64,000 bases of DNA. Source: Scleropages formosus. Its lineage: Eukaryota; Chordata; Actinopteri; Osteoglossiformes; Osteoglossidae. The notes under the pieces are model-generated. The model saw only the letters and a program-made list of their open reading frames with translations, ran no database searches and had not been told where the DNA came from. Location: contig NC_041829.1 in assembly GCF_900964775.1 (NCBI RefSeq), positions 7,976,863 to 8,040,862 on the forward strand. The letters are read 5' to 3'. The translations under genes were made by a program, and so were the position numbers. Below are positions 14,851-28,037 of the stretch, one piece after another (the first letter of the stretch is position 1; each line of letters begins with the position of its first letter).

Positions 14851-15351
14851 TTTTTTTTTTTTTCTTAAGAAAGGAACTTTCACACCTCAGGCTTTTGATG
14901 AGATAAGGTTTTTTGTGTTCAGCCCTGCATAGTAACCTGACAGCAGAGGATCCCAACCAAAACACAGCTGTACTCTGTTCAGTCTATTAATGGTACCTTT
15001 AGAAGATGGGTGGATCTCATACAGGAAGGGCCTGCCATGACTCTCAATATATTACAGATTACTGAGGGCTGAACTACATTCCTCCAAAACAAACCCAAAA
15101 AAAAAAAAAAAAATATTCAAGCAGTGGGCCAAAAGGGCGGTTTTGTTCAGATGTCTTGGATGTGTTTGCTCTGTTCTGCTCTTGCGCAAAGCGAGCGTGC
15201 CGGGTTTGACGTCAAGGAGCCGTTTCCAGCTCGTTCTCCAGAGCCCTTGCTCAGGAGCGAGGTGCTCCTTGGGAGGATCGGAGCCAATTCCCACAGCTAC
15301 GCCTACTAAACAGTCATTACAGCCTGCATTTATATCTGGTATAATTACGTA

Positions 15352-15535
15352 TTATTATTATTATTTATTTAGCTGATACCTTTCTCCAAGGTGACTGACA
15401 CTTTTAGATTAGCAACTGTTCCAGTTATTTAGCCCTTTACACCGCAGGGCATACAGGGTAAAAACCTTCATCAAGAGTACTGGGATTTGAACCAGTGACC
15501 TTCTGGTCACCAGGTGACATCTCTAATCTCACAAC
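15352..15535 (-). repeat. SINE-2 copy
   Basis: The tail 'ttatttatttagctgatacctttctccaaggtgac' section lies at the low end. The tRNA-like head with gggatttgaaccagtgacc lies at the high end, so the element is on the minus strand. Confidence 0.6.
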
Positions 15536-16464
15536 ACAGGTAAACAGATCTCTGCAGTGTGAACGTCCTGTACGAACGTCAAACGAGAAAAGAACGAGGG
15601 AGTATAACAAGTAAATAAAGCATGAAAAATCAGGGTAAAAATCACATGCAGAAAGATAATTTTTCCTTATAGAAAACCAGGTTAAGAGGACAAAACGTCT
15701 AAGAATATTTTTAAGCGCATTTCGATACTGTACGCACATCACGAAATCCCAAACAGCACATCAACCTTCCGCACACTACCAAGTTCAGTCAAATTGAGGT
15801 AAAAAGGGTAAATCTAAGAAATATAAACAGAAAATCAGTTTTTTTTCCAGTTCGAACAGCACATAACTCAATTCTTAAAAAGAGTGAGAGGATGGGGGGG
15901 AATCTTTTTTTGACAAGGCCACAGGAAATAAGAGAGGGCCACCTTGTGGAAGCCACATAGCTGTGCATGTGTCACCCTGCACGCACTGCATTTTTCTCCT
16001 GCGGAAAAACACTCACTTTGCCTAATACTGCCACTTAACATCTAATTAATATCCGCAAACACATTTTGCTGGTTTTGTCGGGTGTTTTCACAGTATATAA
16101 AAATAATCTGTCACAACACTGTAAGAATGGCTTGCGAGCGACTGTAAAAGGGTCCTGTAAAGTGCCGAAGAAATCCGTGACCCGAGCGACTCTGGCGCGC
16201 GGTCGACCCGTTCGCACGCCAGCAGCAAGTCAAACATTCACAACAGCGGTCAAGAGTTGAAGGCTAACCTTGTCTGTAAAAACACATTTAGCCGCAACTC
16301 TTCAGACAGAACGACTCGTCTCGTTATTTCAGTTGGAAATTGGACAAGTGGACCTTAGAACAGAGGGAGAGAAAAAAAAAAACCAACCCACTCACCGTCT
16401 CTGAAAGGGGCACAACTGCCAGGTGGCTTTTCGAATAGTAGTCCTTGATATAAATGTAGGGTTT

Positions 16465-16700
16465 GGGTGGCCCAGTGCTGGTGCTTCACAGCTCCTGGGA
16501 TGTGGGATTGGAATTAGGCTTGATTCTGAATTTCACTGGGTTTCCTCCCACAGTCCAAAGACATGTTTCAGGTGAATCAGTGACTCTAAATTGCCCTGAG
16601 AGTGAGAGTGAGTGTGAGTGTGAGAATAAATGAACATGTGTGTACCCTGGCTCACACCCTATGCTTCCGGAATAGACTCTGGACTGCTGAGACCCTAAAA
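16465..16700 (+). repeat. SINE-3 copy
   Basis: Contains the conserved core 'gggtttcctcccacagtcc' and 'aaagacatg', then a short gtgagtgtgagtgtga stretch. It is followed by a 28-base A tract at 16730-16757. Confidence 0.55.
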
Positions 16701-16955
16701 TTCCCAAGCAAACAGATGAGGGGGGAGGGAAAAAAAAAAAAAAAAAAAAAAAAAAACAGTTTTACGGTTTCTGTGCATCAACTGATGGAAAAGACTGGCA
16801 CCACAGAGACTCCTCTCCACCAGGATGTGAAGCAGCCAACTGCTTAAAGGTCCCTTAACTCTTCTTTCTCATATTTCTGCTTAAGTAAAATTAAACCTTT
16901 ACTGAACCAATTCTTCGATTATACATCGCTATACCTGAATCGATAATGACTATTA

Positions 16956-16961
16956 TTTATT
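16956..16961 (-). terminator. PTPN1: Candidate PTPN1 polyadenylation signal
   Basis: AATAAA on the minus strand, about 790 nt beyond the PTPN1 stop codon. The intervening UTR would include a 32-base T tract (plus strand, 17369-17400). Confidence 0.35.
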
Positions 16962-17365
16962 AAAAACATCCTCATCAGAAACACAAAGAATATGGTCAGG
17001 ATGGTACGCAAACACACAACACACCGTGTGGTACAATCCATATACAAAGATGGGTTTGAAAAGTTTGTGACCCTGAACAGACAGAGCGCAGAGCACCTGG
17101 GTCGGGTCTCTCGGGATGCCCTGCCTCGCGAGAGCACCGGTGATGAGCACAGCTCTCGATAACACCGTCAAACGTTTGGAACCAAATGCAAGGAAATATA
17201 TCCGTATCCCCTTCCTATTCTTCCTATGCACTGCAACTTGCCAGACAACAGTACCTGGGCTCCGCAGTCACGTCCTTCCCACGCTTCTTTCCTCGCAGCA
17301 TTTACTCACTTATTCTCTAATACTGCGAAACACTGGACAGGCTTTTTAGAAAGCAAGGTTGGAAA

Positions 17366-17368
<3 letters not shown>

Positions 17369-17400
<32 letters not shown>
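17369..17400. repeat. 32-base poly(T) tract
   Basis: A long uninterrupted T run on the plus strand (A on the PTPN1 sense strand), inside the likely PTPN1 3' UTR. Confidence 0.85.
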
Positions 17401-17407
<7 letters not shown>

Positions 17408-17749
17408 ACAGGTTTTACAGTAAAAAAAATAGAACAGAGGTAGAAAATAAAAATGGTCTTTTGGTATCTAGTAACAGTAGTAGGAGTGTCTCCCTGATCA
17501 ATGGATATATGGTCAACTGCAGATACGGAATATCGTACATTGTACAAACGAACAGACACACATGCACGCAGAATCTCCCTGGTATTTAAACAGAATGCTT
17601 TGGAAGAGCTGATGCTTCCTGGTGGGAAGGGGGGCAGGAGGCACTAGTGAGCACTTCCTCAGGTCTAGCTCCTGCCCGGAGTGGAGAGCGGAGGAGGTGA
17701 GCTGGCCTTGATTCTGCGCAAACTGGGGGTCCAGAAAGAAGGAACGACA

Positions 17750-20700
17750 TCAGTGGGAAGCAAACCGGCAGCACAAGTAAACAACCACGGCTAGGAGTGT
17801 GCAGCTGCACGCCACCACCAGCGAAGGGCTCCACGTTCCCAACAGGCTCCCGATGTCTGCCCTGACTTGATCCGCTGTTTCTTGTTGCCCCACATGTGTC
17901 CCATCTTCTCTAGAGCTCCCCGTGGTCTTCTCTAGAGGTTCCCCATGACCGGCCTGGGCCTCCGCTGGACTGACGGTATCAACGGCGGCTGCGACGGCAG
18001 GCTGGGGCGTTTCAGGTCGTAGCCCTTCCGGCTGGGCTTCGTCTGTGACCCTGTCTGAGGCGTCGCCCACCGCCCTCCTGCGCAGCTCAGTCTCCGGAGC
18101 AGCGCTGTGGGGAGACACCGGTGAGCCGTTTCCAGTGACTCTCTTGGCTGGTGTGTCTTCCAGAGATGTCAAGCGGTGTTGACAAGCACAGCCGTAACAC
18201 ACCAACACAGTGTCGCCACGACACAGCCAGGACCTAGGCTCTCCAATCAGCCACGTACTCTACATTTACATGTATTCATTTACCATACACTTTAACTTTC
18301 ATATAACCCATTGCATTATTTACAACCTAGACTTTCATTTATTTATTTTTTATATATTTCGAATCCTTTGCACCCTTGCGCTGTTCCGACAGGATGATGT
18401 TAGCCTCCACTTATATTTGCAATACAGGGTCCTATACAACAAAAAAAACCTTCAACAGCTTGTGGAAATATACATATTTTTTTCATTGGCTTATCATGCA
18501 GCACAGCAACTTTTTTTTACCCCAGTTATAAGGAAATTTCACCTCCACAACAAGTATTTTATTCTCTGCTTACGAAATTACACATAATTTTTTAAATTTA
18601 ACTACCAGAATATTAATAACATTAAAATACAAGGCAAAAATAATAATAATAATAATAGTAAAAAATATATAAAATATGTTGGTTTTAACAATGTCCTGCA
18701 TAAAAGCACCTTTTGTTTTGGAATTTTTAATTATTTTAGGTGGCATTTTTTTTGTTCAGGAACTGATTTCCTCCCCCCCTTGCAGTAATGGTATTTGCCC
18801 CCACCCACCTAATAGGGTAATTTCACAGTACAGATTAACTCTGTTATATGGGGAATGGGTTTGTTCCAACGGGATCTAGCATTGCAACGATGGCCTGAAG
18901 CTAACAGAACCTCTTAAAATACAGGTATCCCTGCATATTAATATAGCTTGACTTTAAAAACCAAAACCAGATTCACTACTTCTGCGCTTAATTTCAATTA
19001 CGTTTAAAAATATGTCCCTGTCGCAAGAAAACGTGAAAGAGATACAGTACTAAGTCATACCTTTCATGCTGTTTGGTACTCCATGTTATTCTCTATTCCC
19101 TATTTATTACTATATCATTCCATGAATTTCAGGGTTATATTTAACTTTCACTGGCTGAGCATTTTAGACAGCAGAAGAATTCTAAGATGACGAGGCAACT
19201 GATGCATGCATTCCCTTCCTGCAATAGTTCCTTATTCTAGATATTTCCCACTTTCACTTACAGTTCCTTTGGAAATTATTCTGTAATTATCCTGTAATGC
19301 TATGTGCGATGATCTCTTGTACAGCATCTGCAAAACTGTGGTGATATTGAAACAAATGTTTTCCTTACACAAAAACAACAAACACCTGTAATATTGATGA
19401 GGTGATGAAATGATCTCATAAGAACAAACATAAAATAACTTTAAACTGGCTGAGGACTTACATGCTGTGGAGGGGAGCGTTACCTTCATACACAACAAAT
19501 GCAAACTTGAACACAAGTGCACACATCCCGCCTCTTACTTAGGTTGAGGTTGGAAGCAATTACTTGGTGATACGGATGCGGTAACCTGGATACGCAGAAG
19601 CCGTTACCTGGATATGTGGAAGCTGTTGTGGTGCCCCGTGACAGGCTCATCATCGGGTTTGGTTATGGGTACGGGGAAGGGAAAGGCTGCCATCCTGCCG
19701 TTGTGGGAATCCACCCCAAATCTCTTTGGCGGTCGGGGAGGAGGGGGTGTGAACTCCGGCGGAGGATCCTCTTCCTTAGAAAGCTCCTTCCAGGACTCCT
19801 TGTGCGATATACACAGCGGGAATAGAGTGAAGTCCAGGACTGATCGTGGAAGATCTAATTAGAATGCAGGAGTTCTCTAGTGCGTTCTTACACTGATAAC
19901 GCTTCTGGGGTTTCACAGCAAATGGACTCGAACTTCCAAGTGTTACGATAGGTAGTGCAGTATTTAATTATATTAAACTGTAGTAATAGCAACTTTATAA
20001 ATAAAAAAAATTGACTTGTAGGGTAGTGGCAAGGTCATGGTGCTAAGCTAGGCAGCAATATACCAAGGATGGAACACCACTCCATTGCAGGGCAATCTCA
20101 CACACAACCACATACACTAAGTGGATTCCCCAGTTCACTGCAAACATGTCTTTCTCCAGAGCACTTGGAGACAACCCACAGAGACATGGGAAGTACACTG
20201 AAACTCTACACAGACTAAGCCGCATTCGAACCAGTGCCTGGATGCAGACCTGCACGGATGTGTCCCCTGAGGTAAATCTGGCTCCCTCGATGACCGCCAG
20301 GTATGAGAAGCGTAGCTGATCGGGAGTCTGGATGAGGCCCATGCGGTAGTGTCGCATGTCCAGGAGGACATCACGGAGGCGCACGGAGGACGGGTCCTCC
20401 CGCAAGGACATCTGCGGAGTGTGAGACAGGTAAACACACCTCAGCGAGAGTCATAAAAGCAGGCGGCAAAGGTGAGACGGCACTTCATACAACCTTGTTT
20501 TGGAGAATCTCACAACTGCCGATTCACGCTGTACTGTAGATGAACCGACTCAAAAGAATTAAAGATCATGGCTAATTGTTTAAATGTGATGGAAAGTACT
20601 TACAAAACTCTCAAGTGAGGTTAATCTAAGAAATCACAGTCATCAGCCATGTTGTTCCTCTAAAAAAAACATCACTTAAAATACTGCAGTCCATCATATT

Positions 20701-23700
20701 AATCGTCTTCCAGGAAATGGACCATTCCAAGTGGCGCACAGAATCACCAAGACACCTGCACTAACCAGCAGCAGGCAAGTGTCCACCAGACAGAAGGTTC
20801 CGGAACGTCCGATGCCCGCACTGCAGTGCACCACCGCGGGGCCCTTGTCCGAGGCCAGGCAGCCCGACTCCCTGACTCGGAAGAGGAAGTTGAGGAAGGA
20901 GGCGGGGGACTCGGGGACACCAAAGTCAGGCCAGGTGGTGTAGTGAAAATGCAGGACCTCTCTGCTCTCCTGAGTCTTAGGGGCACAAGACCAACAGAAT
21001 CACCACCCATGAGTCATCCGACCACGTGACGCTACCTAATAGTACCTATTTATGCTAGAATAAAACTATATATATCCTATTGACCATAAAGATGATGTTT
21101 GTAAAACACTACAGGTCACATTTTAAATTTCCCCAATGGTAAGGCTGGGTTCTCAGAAGATGTAGGAAAGCCAAATAGGGTTGGGGTTAGGGTCATTGTG
21201 TCGGGGGGTGTCAGAGTCCCTGTTTATAAAGACCTGATACATTTTCACTGATTATGTAATTTGCCAAGAGACATCCTCAAATTTTACACAGAACCTTGGT
21301 TTGTACCTCTAGTCCTGTGGTGTCGAAGTGTATGCGGGTTTTTCCTGCAAAATCACTTAAAAAAATTCTCTCAATTAATTAATTCTTCCCAACTGAAGCC
21401 AAGAAACCTGTACACATACTGGCCTCCCTAGGACCAGGAATCCTGCGAGGTGAGGTCCTGGTAGAAGGTCAGAAGACAGTGGCTCTTACCGACAGATTTT
21501 CCAGTGTCAGCTGGCGCACGGTGTAGTAGGACTTCACATCCTTGGAGACCAAGGTCAGCTTGAAGTTTGTGTCCTCAAAGACCATTTCGGTGTCTCCTTC
21601 AGAGGGCCAGTACTGGGCACACTTCACCTGTAGCGATCCCGAGGAATGTCAAACACCAAGTTTAAAATCAAGGACAAAAGGAAGAATTTGGGACTGGATG
21701 TCTACTTACAGAGCCCTTCTCAATGATGCGGTTCAGCATGACCACGCCGCTGCTCCTCTGCTCCCACACCATCTCCCAGAAGTGGCCGCACGTGTTTGGT
21801 AAAGGGCCCTGAATAAGGGGACCCACACAAAAATCTGTACTAGGTATAAAAGAGCCATCATCCTTAAACACTGGCTCCAACAGATGGTCAGGTTACTAAG
21901 ATTTCCACTCTATTTTGACCTGTATTTACTTCAACTTCTTCAAGATAAAAAGCTTTACAAAGTATTAGTTATAGCTATCATGAAAATTTTTAGGGAACCT
22001 AACTAGTAAATAAAATAAAGGATATGTACTGTTAAACCTTTACTAACTGTGACTTATAGGCAAAAGTAACCTTGGATTTAGAAGTAAATTGAGTCACGAA
22101 TAGATGGTTGCAATACTATTGGTGAAATGAGAGGTCAGTGTCTAAAAAACAAGACACGTGTAAAACAACCAGAAAACAGGACAATTTTAACCATAAATTA
22201 AAATCCATAAAATGAATTCAATATAGAACTAAACAGAATTAAATTAAATCTTTGATGAGTGGTATCCAGCACAGCTCCATCAAGGTGGGGTCATATATGT
22301 TATTTTCATAGGAGGAAAAACCAGTGCTGCTCTATTTCAAAGCAGACTTATCAGAGCAGGAAAGACTGAAATTGTAAAGGCTGCTTTTTACAAAAAACAT
22401 GTGAACTGGCTTTCCTACATAACCATGGAGTGGAAAAAAAAATACCATGACATTGCTTCTTATATCAGAAAACATTTTTTTAAGCTCTGCATTCTCAACT
22501 GGGAATCACTGGTTACACCCAGGTTACGTTCTGCTGACTTCATACTTCATTTGTTCTGCAGTAGAAGATGTTCATTTTTCAGTTTCCATGATAAGTATCT
22601 ACGTGATTTCCTGGCTGAGCTAGCCGTTGGTAGATGTTGCGATATCCATAGATTTAAATGTGCCACACAACACAACATGCATTGCCTTACCAACCAGCTA
22701 ATCCGTAGGTATACAATAATATGCAATGTACATGGTACAACATGGTACAAGTTAATTCCATGTTCATTACTTTTATTGCTGATGGAAAGCAGAAATAAAG
22801 AAAAGAGCAACGGACCCAAAACAGAACCTTGTGGAACCCCAAAAGTATCATGAACTTTTTTTTTTTGATGAGCAGTCTTTTAGAGCAATATAAAGCTGGC
22901 TGTTGGTCAGATATGGCACAAACTAGTTAAGCACTGCTTCAGGGAGACCTACCCATGCAGTTCTTAAAATTAATCTAATTTTTGGGCACTACACTGAAAT
23001 CCAGCTTCTGCATCAAGGAGCAAGTCATTTACCACTCTATCCAACAGTGTTTCAGAGCAGAGATTAACACACACTTCCCTCCAAACAAGTGGAAATAAAC
23101 AAGAGAATAAGAAAATTGAACTCAATCAAGACAACCATACACCTTTCTGTTAAGTTCTCTACGAAGAATTGGAATGAACTATTGTCAGCACAGTTCTGCT
23201 AGGAAAAAATTATGTGTTTAGAGTGCCAGTTTTGAGATGCAGGTTTAGACCAGCTTTCAGTAATGAGATAACTACCTGCAACAAGCTGGGGCACGATGTA
23301 AGCACGTCAACGAAGAAGTCAGATTCCACTGACTTAGTGCAAAAGTTGCTATTATTTTACACAAGCAACAAAATAAGTCTACATAGCATAATATTACAAA
23401 ATAACATATTACACAAAACTAACAAATGGAAATGGGGGGGGGGGAACTGCTTCCTCATTTGTATGCAAATCCTCCAACCACTTTTGGGGAGCTTTAAAAA
23501 AAGTCACAATAGGCATAGGTGGGAACAAAAACAAAAACTGAAAGGAAAAACTATTCCAGTCAGTGAGCTGACTTTCATTCTTCAGTGAGTTCAGACAAAG
23601 TCAGACCAACATGACAGAAGCCTGCAGCCCATAAGAAAGTGAAAATATTACCAACCTCCACCTGCCTCAACAAGATCATCACACATACTCTGCATAGCAA

Positions 23701-26504
23701 GGTCTGGCTCGTACTCTGTAAAAGCAGTACCCCTTAAGGGATCGCTCACTATTTCCAGAAACAGGTGTGGTGCCCTCAGCAATGACCCTTCTTCAATCCC
23801 TGTGTGTTCAACGCTCTGCTTATTTCCCACATTCACTAAACTGAGCCCAGGAAACAGGCCTGCAGCATTCCTTGTTGAATCCACATTAGAATCCACACTT
23901 TCGCAGGTTCAGTAAACATACCCTAAGGCGACAATCTTGGTCTCATTCTTCTCCTGTTGTACACAATCTCATAGGTCCCCTTATGTTCTGAAGAAGGCTT
24001 GCTTGGTTTCAAAAAGCTAACTGTAGGAAAAAACAAACTCGATCCTACCCAGAACAAAAATTCAGGATAAAATTTAATTTTCTTATGGTCTGCTGAAATA
24101 AAATTTCAGCACGCTGCACTCCCAAGCGATGTAGAGATATGGTATTGTGAAATTTCAGGAAAAAAATGAAAAGGGAGCGGTAGTTATTGCCATAGATCAG
24201 ACCAGATAGCAACCTCGAGAAAAGCACCACCACCAAGTAGAGAGAGGTAGAAAAAAAGTGCATATATTGAAAGTATGTAAGCGGTAGAGGTAATGACTTG
24301 TGTGGGTGACCAACGTCAGCTCTTGCCTCAGTGGTCTCACTATGGATGCTGTTACCTGTGTCAGAATGTAGCTTCTTCTCGTCTCCTTCATCGAAATTAA
24401 ACTGGCATTGATGTAATCGTTGGTTCCCAACTGCAAACGTATCCTGCTGTCATCAACTGAAAGAGTCAAATTATTATTATTACCATTATTATTATTATAT
24501 TCTGTTATTCCCTCCCTCCAATAAAATGCCTTTTTCCAAAGTGATTTGCAAAGAAAAATATCTTAGGAATAAATTCTGTGTTCAAGTCTTACCCTTGTCT
24601 GAGTGTAAAGTTTACAAACAGCTTTATGTAGTTTTGCATTTCAGGGCTGCAGAATCCCGTTGGCTCCACAGAGCCCAGTATCATGAAATATGGAAGACGT
24701 GTTACAATCGAAAGATGATATTTCACGTCTTCCGTGTGTGAAAGTGACATTTCGTATTTCCCATTTATTGTTTCTAGTGAACTGTAATGCAAAATCTTAG
24801 TCTAATCCCACCCCAAACTTCCAGTCATTAATACTGAGAAACCCGGAAAAAAATACAGCAAGTCAGCAATGTACAAAAATTAAGCTAAACACACCTTAAA
24901 TCAGATAATAACAACAACAACAACAACAACAACAACACAATAACATCTGTTAAATCAGTAAAATATGAAATACAGAGGTTTTTGTTCCCAATGCATCTAT
25001 TTCACATTTTTCCAAGACACTGGGTTAGGCTACTTCCGTTGTACCTTTAAACTGTTAGATACTTTACCTGAATTGCCTAGGTATAGCTTTTCATATGGAT
25101 GCCGTTTTGGTAAACTTCATAAGACTCCCTCACCTACCAGTTAAATGTATACACACACACACACACACTCAATGTCTACAACCACTTGTCCCGAGCAGTG
25201 TCGCGGCGAGCCGGATGCCACCATGCCCCCCCATTAGTTAAACAAATACCAGGAAATTAAACATTATGGGAAGAAAAGTTACAGCCCGACATACTAAACA
25301 ATTATCTTTCAATTTGCTTTCACAGTTAGAGTCCAAGCGGGGTGTGATGGCGCAGCGGGTTTGGCCGGGTCCGGCTGGGTCCCGCTCTCTGGCGGGTCTG
25401 GGGTTCAAGTCCCACTTGGGGTGCCTTGGGACGGACTGGCATCCCATCCTGGATGCGTCCCCTCCCCCTCTAGCCTTATGCCCCGTTGCCGGGTTAGGCT
25501 CCAGTTTGCTGTGACCCTGCTTAGGACGAGCAGTTTCAGCCAGTGTGTGTGTGTGAGATCGAGTCCATGAATCTTCTTGATGACGACAGACTGCCTCATC
25601 TCCTCAGTAACGCATCAACTCAGGAACTGAACCCTGTGTGACGTTATGCTCCTCCACCTCTGGCTGCTTGATGGTCCCACTCACAAAGGGGTCCTTCAGT
25701 GAAAACCTGAAAGTTCTTTGTTTTCACTATGATTTGGTGGCCTGAGCTCCCTCTGTCCCTCAGAGCTGCTGAATCCTTCCCAGCATTTAAGAAGGGTCTC
25801 AAAACCAATCTCTCATAAACTTGCATCACATCATCTGTCATCACCACCTTTATACTTTCCATCAGACTCAATTCTATATGCAGCTACTCATTTAATGTGC
25901 TCCAGCAAAAACAGACAACCTCATCTGCATCTAAAGCTCTTCGTCTGTTGTTGATGCACTTTCATTTAATCCAAGTTGTACATCATTTTTTTTCTTTTGT
26001 TTTAGAAAAATGTCTGCCAAATGAATATATGTAAAAGTCACTGATCTCCCCAAACCTTCCCTCTATGTGCGTACCCTGGTTTACCCCACTAGTCAAATCC
26101 AGCCTACATTAAACACCTATATAGACCGGTACATAAAACGAAGATACCAAAGTCCTATATCATAACCCGAGAGACTGAACACATAGTCAAGAAGCAGAAA
26201 ATCCCGATTAGGTGTTAAATGTTGCGGAAATGCACTCACAGGGGCTCACGTCTCTGTAGCGATTCCGGGCTTTGTTCTCAGGTAGTCTGGCAACATGGCA
26301 GGGCAGCGTTACGGACTGCTCACGAATTTCCTGGAGGAGGACAACGAGGGACAGGAGGAGAGGGAGGAGAAAAAGGAGAAGAATTAAAAATTTGTAAATG
26401 GTCCGCGTACATATTCCGCAGGGCAGTGGCATACTGGACTGAAGGGGTGACTACTAGCATGGAAAATATGAGTGCAAAGCTCCCCTATCAGTCTTTGGTG
26501 GCAT

Positions 26505-26554
<50 letters not shown>

Positions 26555-27120
26555 GTGCAGAGCTGGAGGGGGAGGGGACACACCCTGGGCGAGATGCCAG
26601 CCCGCCACAAGGCACCCCAAGCAGGACTCAAACCCCAGACCCACCAGTGAGCAGGACCTGCCTAAACCCGCTGCACCACTGTGCCCCCTGGCATTAAACA
26701 GAAACTCTTAAAATATATATTGTTCTGAATATAGAGTGATTGTACCGAACATGACAAATACAGCCTTTTCTCTTTTAACAAAAGTCACAAAAAGAGGATC
26801 ATGCACACACCACAGATATCTTTGTATTGAAACACCGATTAAATTCATATAAGATACACTGTGAAAAGCCTTTTTGTTATGAACCTGTCACCATAAATTG
26901 CTTTGATATATAACGCCTTTTTACAGTAAAACATCATTATTCACCAGTCACAAATTCACACGCTGCCTGTGCTGAAATATTAAAATTCTGTTGTTAATAG
27001 TCATAAATATCAATGGCGGCTGTCAGAATTAATTATGAACTGGAGGCATGATACCCCATCTAGCCTAGGCTCTGGAAACACTCGCCACACCCACGTCAGG
27101 ATGCCAAGCGCGCGCGCACG

Positions 27121-27185
<65 letters not shown>

Positions 27186-27991
27186 GCACACACACTCTCG
27201 CTTTCTCATTTCTCTTCTCATTACTCACTTCTCGTCTATCACTGGCCATCGCTGTTTCTCTCCGTTTGTTCCAACATGACCCATATCTGCCCTACACAGG
27301 TATGCAGTCACCCTTTATGCGACTTTCATACGAATATCACTTTTGTGGAAAATAGTTGAGAAAAAAGGAAAACAAGAAGAGGGAACAAAATACAGAACAT
27401 ACTGGTTACGTAGAAGTCACTTCTCTTCCTGAGTGAGCAGCATGAGGCAGAAACAGGGCCGAGCAAGGGGCACCAGGCAGCAAAGTGCTCAAGATCCTCA
27501 CCTTGATATCAGAAGGTTGTTGGTTCGAATCCCCTCCTGCTGTAGTGCCCTAAATCAAGGTGCTCACTGTGAACTGATGAGGAAGAATATCTGGCTCTAG
27601 AAATATGTGAGATACTTTAACTCTTCTTATTTAATACTGTAAATTGTTTTGACAAACTGGTGTCAGCGAATAGGCTATATAATAATAATAAAGCACCCTA
27701 GCTGTTCTGCAAAAGACAAATTTGGATTCCTTCCTTCCAAAGTTTTACAACCGCGCATCTGATCGGTGTAAAAAGGCAAAGTCAGTAAGAACAACGAACT
27801 TCACAGCAGCCTGCAGGAAACCCGAGTTTTATACGCACTAGTCTTATGCCTGATTTTATATTGCTTTTGATCGGTATGATTATGATCATCACGATGTATG
27901 AATGATCACGATGACCTACTGACCCGTGACGACGGCCTGGCCGGCGCGCGAGCGCGATGACTGACACCGTCACCGTGTCCGTCCTACTCGA

Positions 27992-28037
<46 letters not shown>

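Larger units (their letters stand above)
9002..17749. other. Gene-poor interval between CEBPB and PTPN1
   Basis: No recognised protein gene. A relatively GC-richer block at about 11800-13850 includes an unassigned plus-strand ORF at 11808-12209 (133 aa). It also includes a perfect C/EBP palindrome at 13370-13379 and a CRE-like inverted repeat at 12778-12792. SINE remnants lie at 14.6, 15.4 and 16.5 kb. The right end (about 16950-17749) is probably PTPN1 3' UTR. Confidence 0.5.

Noticed and set aside
22401-22853. 150-codon plus-strand ORF
   Set aside because: It is the reverse strand of the L2-type reverse transcriptase fragment, including its [10 protein letters not shown] block.
27515-27540. 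tRNA-like B-box sequences suggesting tRNA genes (also near 29290, 43250 and 60970)
   Set aside because: Each belongs to a SINE head; no complete cloverleaf with acceptor stem could be formed.
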